From assembly GCA_944386335.1 (NCBI GenBank), contig CALXAQ010000064.1:1-28840 (forward strand): a stretch of 28,840 bases of DNA, written 5' to 3'. The notes beneath the pieces are model-generated. The model was given only the letters and a program-made list of their open reading frames with translations, ran no database searches and had not been told where the DNA came from. The position numbers and the translations under genes are program-made. This DNA is from an uncultured Clostridia bacterium. Its GTDB lineage: Bacteria > Bacillota > Clostridia > TANB77 > CAG-508. Below, one piece after another: positions 24,733 through 28,840 of this stretch. Numbering within the stretch: the first letter of the stretch is position 1; each line of letters begins with the position of its first letter.

Positions 24733-26248
24733 ACATTGGAAGTTCAAAATAAAATTCTACTCCATTTTCTTTATTGATTACACCAAAATCATTTTGATAA
24801 TTATTCATAATGGCCTTTACTAGAGCAAGACCTATTCCTGTTCCTCCATCCTCTCTATTTCTAGAACTATCTATCTTATAAAATCTTTTCCATATACGTG
24901 TTAAATCTTCTTCAGCAATATTGGCTCCTGTGTTAAATACAGAGATGCATACTTTTTGTGCTTCCTCTTTTTCTTCTATTTGTATTATAATTTCTTTTTG
25001 ACCATTTACCTCTTCTGCATGTTTAATGGCATTTGTAAAATAATTTGTCATTACTTGATCTATATAAAATTCATCTGCATATACACATACTGGCTCTTTT
25101 CTATCACATTTTACTACGATATTTTTCTCTTCTATCATAACTTTACATTTTCTTACTACTTCTTTGACTAATTCTAATATGTCAAATCCTTCATTATTAA
25201 ATTCTCTTTTTCCATATTCCAACTTCATTAATTCTAATAATTGTTTTACTAACTTATCCATCTTATTAGATTCATCTAATATAACTTCTGCATAAAATTT
25301 TCTAGATGCTTCATCTTCATTAACATTTTCCACTAACCCTTCAGCATATCCTTGTATTAAAGCAATCGGTGTTTTTAACTCATGGGATACATCTGAAATA
25401 AATTGTTTACGCATTTCATCTATTTTAGACTTTTCTTCAATATCCTTTTCTAATTCTATATTGGTATTTCTTAATTGTTTGATTGTGGACTCTAATTTAT
25501 CTGACATAATATTAATACTTTTACCTAAATCGTTAATCTCATCATCTGTATCTTTTATTTTATATTTTTTAGAAAAATCTAATTTCGACATATTTTTAGC
25601 AATATCATTTAATTCTAGTATTGGTTCTGTAAATTTACGTGAAATAAAAGAAGCTAAAATACCTGCCACTAAAATAGAAACTGCTCCTACTGCAATTAAC
25701 AAGTTATTTGATATTTTTACGCTTTCTTGAATGGATTCTACTTGCAAACGTATATATAAATGGTATCCATTATCTAGCATAGCAGAAAGAAAAATATAGT
25801 TCATACTATTTTTTTCATCTACAATTCTTCTTATCGTCATATTTTCATCGGCAAAAATCACCATATTATTTCTATCATAATTGGTATCAAAAGAAGTAAT
25901 TCTACTATTAATAAATTCATTAATTTTTTCTATAGAATCTGTTAAAGTACTATCTGAACTAAATAACAATATGCTCTTATCATTTTCAATTAAAATGTCA
26001 AAATCATTTTTTACACATATACGGTTTAATTCTTCTTCTATATTTGTATAAATATTGGCTTTATCATATAAATTATTAATGTTAACATAGGCATCTTGAA
26101 TTGCTTTCGTTTTTGTATATAAATAAAAGGTTTCTAAAACTATATTGTTAATTACAATTAAAAATAACACAATTACTGTTACCACAATGCAAAACGAAAC
26201 AAATAAACGTACTCGTACAGATTTTAATTTTTCTTTTATTTTTTTCAT
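24716..26248 (-). CDS. Membrane histidine kinase of a two-component system
   Basis: A 510-residue sensor kinase. A first span (about residues 13-37) and a second (about 182-205) enclose an extracellular sensor of about 145 residues. A HAMP domain (about 206-258) follows. The phospho-acceptor His289 is in DVSHELKTPIALIQGYAEG. The HATPase domain shows N-box NYFTNAIKHA, G1 FNTGANI, F-box RFYKID and G2 GGTGIGLALVKAI. It should autophosphorylate and pass phosphate to the adjacent regulator, whose gene ends 17 bases upstream. The signal is unknown. The adjacent surface cluster is a plausible target, but this is not shown by the sequence. Confidence 0.95.
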   Translation of the reverse strand: MKKIKEKLKSVRVRLFVSFCIVVTVIVLFLIVINNIVLETFYLYTKTKAIQDAYVNINNLYDKANIYTNIEEELNRICVKNDFDILIENDKSILLFSSDSTLTDSIEKINEFINSRITSFDTNYDRNNMVIFADENMTIRRIVDEKNSMNYIFLSAMLDNGYHLYIRLQVESIQESVKISNNLLIAVGAVSILVAGILASFISRKFTEPILELNDIAKNMSKLDFSKKYKIKDTDDEINDLGKSINIMSDKLESTIKQLRNTNIELEKDIEEKSKIDEMRKQFISDVSHELKTPIALIQGYAEGLVENVNEDEASRKFYAEVILDESNKMDKLVKQLLELMKLEYGKREFNNEGFDILELVKEVVRKCKVMIEEKNIVVKCDRKEPVCVYADEFYIDQVMTNYFTNAIKHAEEVNGQKEIIIQIEEKEEAQKVCISVFNTGANIAEEDLTRIWKRFYKIDSSRNREDGGTGIGLALVKAIMNNYQNDFGVINKENGVEFYFELPMYKNEK

Positions 26249-26265
26249 TTTCTTTTAAAGTCTCC

Positions 26266-26943
26266 TTATTTTACTTCAAATTTATACCCTACACCACGCA
26301 TTGTTTCAATATATTTTCCCTTTTTCCCTAACTTATGGCGTATTTTTTTAATATGGCTATCTATTGTTCTAGAATCTCCATAATAATCATAATTCCATAC
26401 ATTATTCAATATTTTATCTCTTGATAAAGCAATTCCTTGATTATCCACTAAATATTTTAATAATTCATATTCCCTTAGGCTTAGTTCAATTTCTTTTCCA
26501 TCTACTTTTACAGTTCTTCCATCACTATCAATCATAATTCCACCATAATCTTGTAATTCGTTTTTCTTTGTTTTTGTACGATTTAAGATAGCTTCTACTC
26601 TTGCTACTAAAATTTTAGGACTGAACGGTTTAGAAATATACTCATCAACTCCTAATTCGAACCCAAATAGTTCGTCTTGTTCTTCTCCTCTTGCTGTAAG
26701 CATAATAATTGGTACCTGTGAGGTTTGTCTTATTTGACGAAGTACAGACCAACCATCTAATTTAGGCATCATAACATCTAACAAGATAAGTCCTATCTTG
26801 TTTTGGTTTTGCTCAAAAACTTGCATAGCTTCTTCTCCATCTGCTGCTTCTAATACAATATATCCCTTTTGCACTAAAAAATCTTTTACTAATTTTCTCA
26901 TTCTTGCTTCATCATCTACCATTAAAATCGTAATATCTTTCAT
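26266..26943 (-). CDS. OmpR-family response regulator
   Basis: A 225-residue two-domain regulator. The receiver has the acidic pair DD at residues 10-11, phospho-acceptor Asp56 in LLLDVMMPKLDG, the switch Thr in IIMLTARGEE and Lys in YISKPFSP. The DNA-binding winged helix (about 130-225) has SLREYELLKYLV, RDKILNNVW, SRTIDSHIKKIRHKLG and the closing MRGVGYKFEVK. These are the standard OmpR/PhoB features. The ATG at 26943 has AAAGGAAG upstream. It is expressed with the kinase that follows. A region with alternative hairpins (26976-27011) lies in its leader. Confidence 0.96.
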   Translation of the reverse strand: MKDITILMVDDEARMRKLVKDFLVQKGYIVLEAADGEEAMQVFEQNQNKIGLILLDVMMPKLDGWSVLRQIRQTSQVPIIMLTARGEEQDELFGFELGVDEYISKPFSPKILVARVEAILNRTKTKKNELQDYGGIMIDSDGRTVKVDGKEIELSLREYELLKYLVDNQGIALSRDKILNNVWNYDYYGDSRTIDSHIKKIRHKLGKKGKYIETMRGVGYKFEVK

Positions 26944-26975
26944 TCTCCATTTCTTCCTTTCTCTTTTTCACTTCT

Positions 26976-27011
26976 TTTAGGAAAGGGAACTTTTTCTTTC
27001 CTAAAGTTCCC
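26976..27011. terminator. Overlapping alternative hairpins between metG and the response regulator
   Basis: Stem 1 pairs GGGAACTTT (26985-26993) with AAAGTTCCC (27003-27011). Stem 2 pairs TTTAGGAAAG (26976-26985) with CTTTCCTAAA (26996-27005). The stems share bases and cannot both form fully. On the plus strand stem 1 is followed by TTTTTTATTTT, a terminator-like tract, but no plus-strand gene ends here. On the minus strand it follows metG, where it could act as a weak terminator, or it lies in the regulator leader. GAACTTTAGG is shared with the REP-like repeats at 5987-6081. Confidence 0.6.
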
Positions 27012-27065
27012 TTTTTTATTTTAATATAATAATATGTCTTTTTTGTGAAAAATTAGTAGTTTTTT

Positions 27066-28649
27066 CTATGCTTTCATTCTTTCTCTTATATAAGCAATCT
27101 CTTCTTCTTTATCTAGTCTCATAAATAGCGGATCTCCCTTGTCTATTACTTTTGTTCCTATAGATAATTTTCCATAGTCTTTTGCTGAATCCCAATCCAT
27201 TATCTCTTTTACTCCTAATTGTTCTAACATTTTATCAGATGTCTCTTGCATAAAAGGTCTCAATAGAACAGCAATTATTCTTAAATTTTCTGCTAAATGG
27301 TATAATACACTAGCTAATTTTTCTTTATCTTCTTGTTCTTCTGATTTTGCAAGAACCCATGGTGCTGTTTCATCAATATACTTATTAGATCTTGCAATAA
27401 TTGCCCAAATTGCAACTAATGCATTAGACACATGCACATTATCCATATTTTCTTCTACTTGTACTATTTTTTCTAAAACTGTATTTTCTAAGTCTTTATC
27501 TAGTTCATTTTTTTGTGCCTTTCCATCTGGAACTACTCCACCAAAGTATTTATTCATCATACCTATGGTTCTATTTAATAAATTTCCTAAATCATTACAT
27601 AAGTCAAAATTATATCTTTCTATAAATTCTTCTGGTGTAAAGACTGTATCTTGTCCAAATGGAAATTCTCTTAGTAAAAAGTATTTTGTAGCATCTAAAC
27701 CATACCTATTTATTAGTAATTCTGGATATACTATATTTCCTTTAGATTTCGACATCTTTCCATCTTTCATCATAATAAACCCATGTGCATATATTTTTTT
27801 AGGAAGTGGTAAATCTAATGCCATTAAGAAAATTGGCCAATAAATCCCATGAAAACGAATAATATCCTTTCCTACAATTTGTAAATCTGCAGGCCAATAT
27901 TTTTTAAATTTGCTATCTTCTTCAGAACCATATCCTAAAGCTGTAATATAGTTAGTAAGTGCATCTAACCACACATAAATTACATGTTTTGGATTTTTTC
28001 TTACTTTAATGCCCCAATCAAAACTTGTACGACTAACACACAAATCTTCTAATCCTGGTTTAATAAAATTATTAAATAATTCATTTTTTCTAGATTCTGG
28101 TTCTATAAAATGTGGATTATCCTCATAAAATTTTTCTAATCTATCTCGATACTTACTCATAGCAAAAAAGTAAGATTCCTCTCTCATTTTTTTTACTTCT
28201 CTCCCACAATCTGGACATTTTCCATCTACTAATTGTGTTTCTGTAAAAAAGGTTTCGCAAGGAATACAATACCAACCTTCATATTCTCCTAAATAAATAT
28301 CTCCTTGCTCCATTAGTCTATCGAAGATATCCTCTACTACTTTTACATGTCTTTCTTCCGTTGTACGAATAAAATCATCATATTGGATGTCCATTAACTT
28401 CCACAACTTTTTTGCTTCTTCTGCCATTTCATTTACATGCTCCTGTGGGGTTAGTCCTTTTGATTCTGCTACTGTTTGTATCTTTTGCCCATGTTCATCT
28501 AATCCAGTCAACATGTAACTATCATACCCTCTTGCTAATTTATACCTTTTCATTGTATCTGCTAGTACGGTAGTATAAGCAGTTCCAATGTGAAATTTAC
28601 CACTAGGGTAATAAATAGGGGTTGTTACATAAAATTTTTTGTCTTCCAT
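27066..28649 (-). CDS. metG: Methionyl-tRNA synthetase (short form)
   Basis: MetG charges tRNA-Met with methionine in the cytoplasm. Visible are the class I HIGH-type motif HIGT (residues 20-23), LTGLDEHGQK, a zinc knuckle CIPC...CPDC at about 126-147, WLDALTNYI near 227, and KMSKSKG near 296. The anticodon-binding helical domain fills about 360-510. The protein ends at 527 residues, without the C-terminal Trbp111/EMAP-like tRNA-binding domain found in many Firmicutes MetG proteins (about 650 residues). It is therefore the short form, not a truncation. AAAGGAG precedes the ATG. It has its own promoter. Confidence 0.97.
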   Translation of the reverse strand: MEDKKFYVTTPIYYPSGKFHIGTAYTTVLADTMKRYKLARGYDSYMLTGLDEHGQKIQTVAESKGLTPQEHVNEMAEEAKKLWKLMDIQYDDFIRTTEERHVKVVEDIFDRLMEQGDIYLGEYEGWYCIPCETFFTETQLVDGKCPDCGREVKKMREESYFFAMSKYRDRLEKFYEDNPHFIEPESRKNELFNNFIKPGLEDLCVSRTSFDWGIKVRKNPKHVIYVWLDALTNYITALGYGSEEDSKFKKYWPADLQIVGKDIIRFHGIYWPIFLMALDLPLPKKIYAHGFIMMKDGKMSKSKGNIVYPELLINRYGLDATKYFLLREFPFGQDTVFTPEEFIERYNFDLCNDLGNLLNRTIGMMNKYFGGVVPDGKAQKNELDKDLENTVLEKIVQVEENMDNVHVSNALVAIWAIIARSNKYIDETAPWVLAKSEEQEDKEKLASVLYHLAENLRIIAVLLRPFMQETSDKMLEQLGVKEIMDWDSAKDYGKLSIGTKVIDKGDPLFMRLDKEEEIAYIRERMKA

Positions 28650-28686
28650 AGACCATTTCTCCTTTCTTTTCTTAGTATTCTTCTGT

Positions 28687-28715
28687 ATTTTATCACCTTC
28701 TTACAAAAAATACAA
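28687..28715 (-). promoter_or_regulatory. Sigma-A-type promoter of metG
   Basis: TTGTAT (28710-28715) and TAAAAT (28687-28692) on the minus strand with a 17-base spacer. The leader is about 30 bases, too short for a T-box or SAM riboswitch. A REP-like hairpin lies just upstream. Confidence 0.65.
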
Positions 28716-28724
28716 GTAGTATGA

Positions 28725-28753
28725 TGAACTTTGGGGACGTTCCTTAAAGTTCA
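28725..28753. repeat. Third copy of the REP-like hairpin repeat
   Basis: This 29-base unit matches the left arm at 5987-6015 with one change (A to G at unit position 9). It is in the same orientation as that arm and stands singly, 10 bases upstream of the metG -35 box. Confidence 0.85.
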
Positions 28754-28809
28754 TTACATTTATCCTGTAATAAAAAAAATGTCTCTACAATTTCTTTAAA
28801 TTACTTGAA

Positions 28810-28840
28810 AACGGTGGCCTTTCAATGAAAGACCACCGTT
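28810..28840 (-). terminator. Terminator of a gene beyond the right edge
   Basis: AACGGTGG (28810-28817) pairs with CCACCGTT (28833-28840), then after one mismatch CTTTC pairs with GAAAG around AAT. On the minus strand TTTTC follows. Its GC content is high for this window. It probably ends a minus-strand gene to the right of the window. Confidence 0.65.

Noticed and set aside
28650..28686. T-box or SAM riboswitch upstream of metG
   Set aside because: The promoter leaves a leader of only about 30 bases, too short for either.

Overview
This is a strongly AT-rich chromosomal window from a low-GC Gram-positive bacterium, most likely an uncultured gut-type member of the Clostridia. The evidence is a SepF/DivIVA division pair, a SpoIIIE/FtsK-type translocase, an endonuclease-type MutL, a class D-like sortase, AGGAGG-type ribosome binding sites and near-consensus sigma-A promoters. 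The lineage is inferred from gene content only. Almost every gene is on the minus strand, so transcription runs right to left. The exceptions are two tiny cysteine-rich genes at 13627-13936. No tRNA, rRNA, CRISPR array, transposase or prophage gene was seen.

Region by region, in transcription order from the right edge. (1) 27066-28649 is metG behind its own promoter. A REP-like hairpin lies upstream of it (28725-28753) and a terminator hairpin sits at the window edge. (2) 24716-26943 is an OmpR-type response regulator and histidine kinase pair that ends in a terminator overlapping the kinase stop codon. (3) 21149-24512 is a surface cluster: a sortase, a TasA/camelysin-like secreted protein broken by one extra base, a second TasA-like protein, and a large Ig-like surface protein with a ChW-like C-terminus. 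The last three share a leader plan of one membrane segment followed by Lys-Phe/Tyr. (4) 19894-20826 encodes a separately transcribed exported protein with a pilin-like leader and a DUF6273-like C-terminus. (5) 13992-19714 runs from a consensus promoter: a CorC/HlyC-family membrane protein, a WG-repeat protein, a YnbB/aluminium-resistance PLP enzyme and a BaiN/HI0933-type flavoprotein. (6) 13627-13936 holds two plus-strand genes of 39 and 42 codons for Cys-rich single-span membrane peptides, divergent from mutL. (7) 8506-13426 is mutL, a small membrane protein, miaA and an HlyD-like protein. (8) 7406-8381 is sepF and divIVA with their own promoter and terminator. (9) 6090-7089 is rsmD and a coiled-coil protein behind tandem promoters. 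(10) 1-5894 is ftsK/spoIIIE, a 552-residue coiled-coil protein of unknown family, and the N-terminal 546 codons of a beta-CASP metallo-hydrolase that runs off the left edge.

The housekeeping genes cover cell division and chromosome segregation (ftsK, sepF, divIVA), mismatch repair (mutL), RNA modification and processing (miaA, rsmD, the beta-CASP enzyme) and translation (metG). The parts with most unexplained biology are the sortase/TasA-like cluster, the Cys-rich peptide pair and a family of GGGACGTTCC-centred hairpin repeats.
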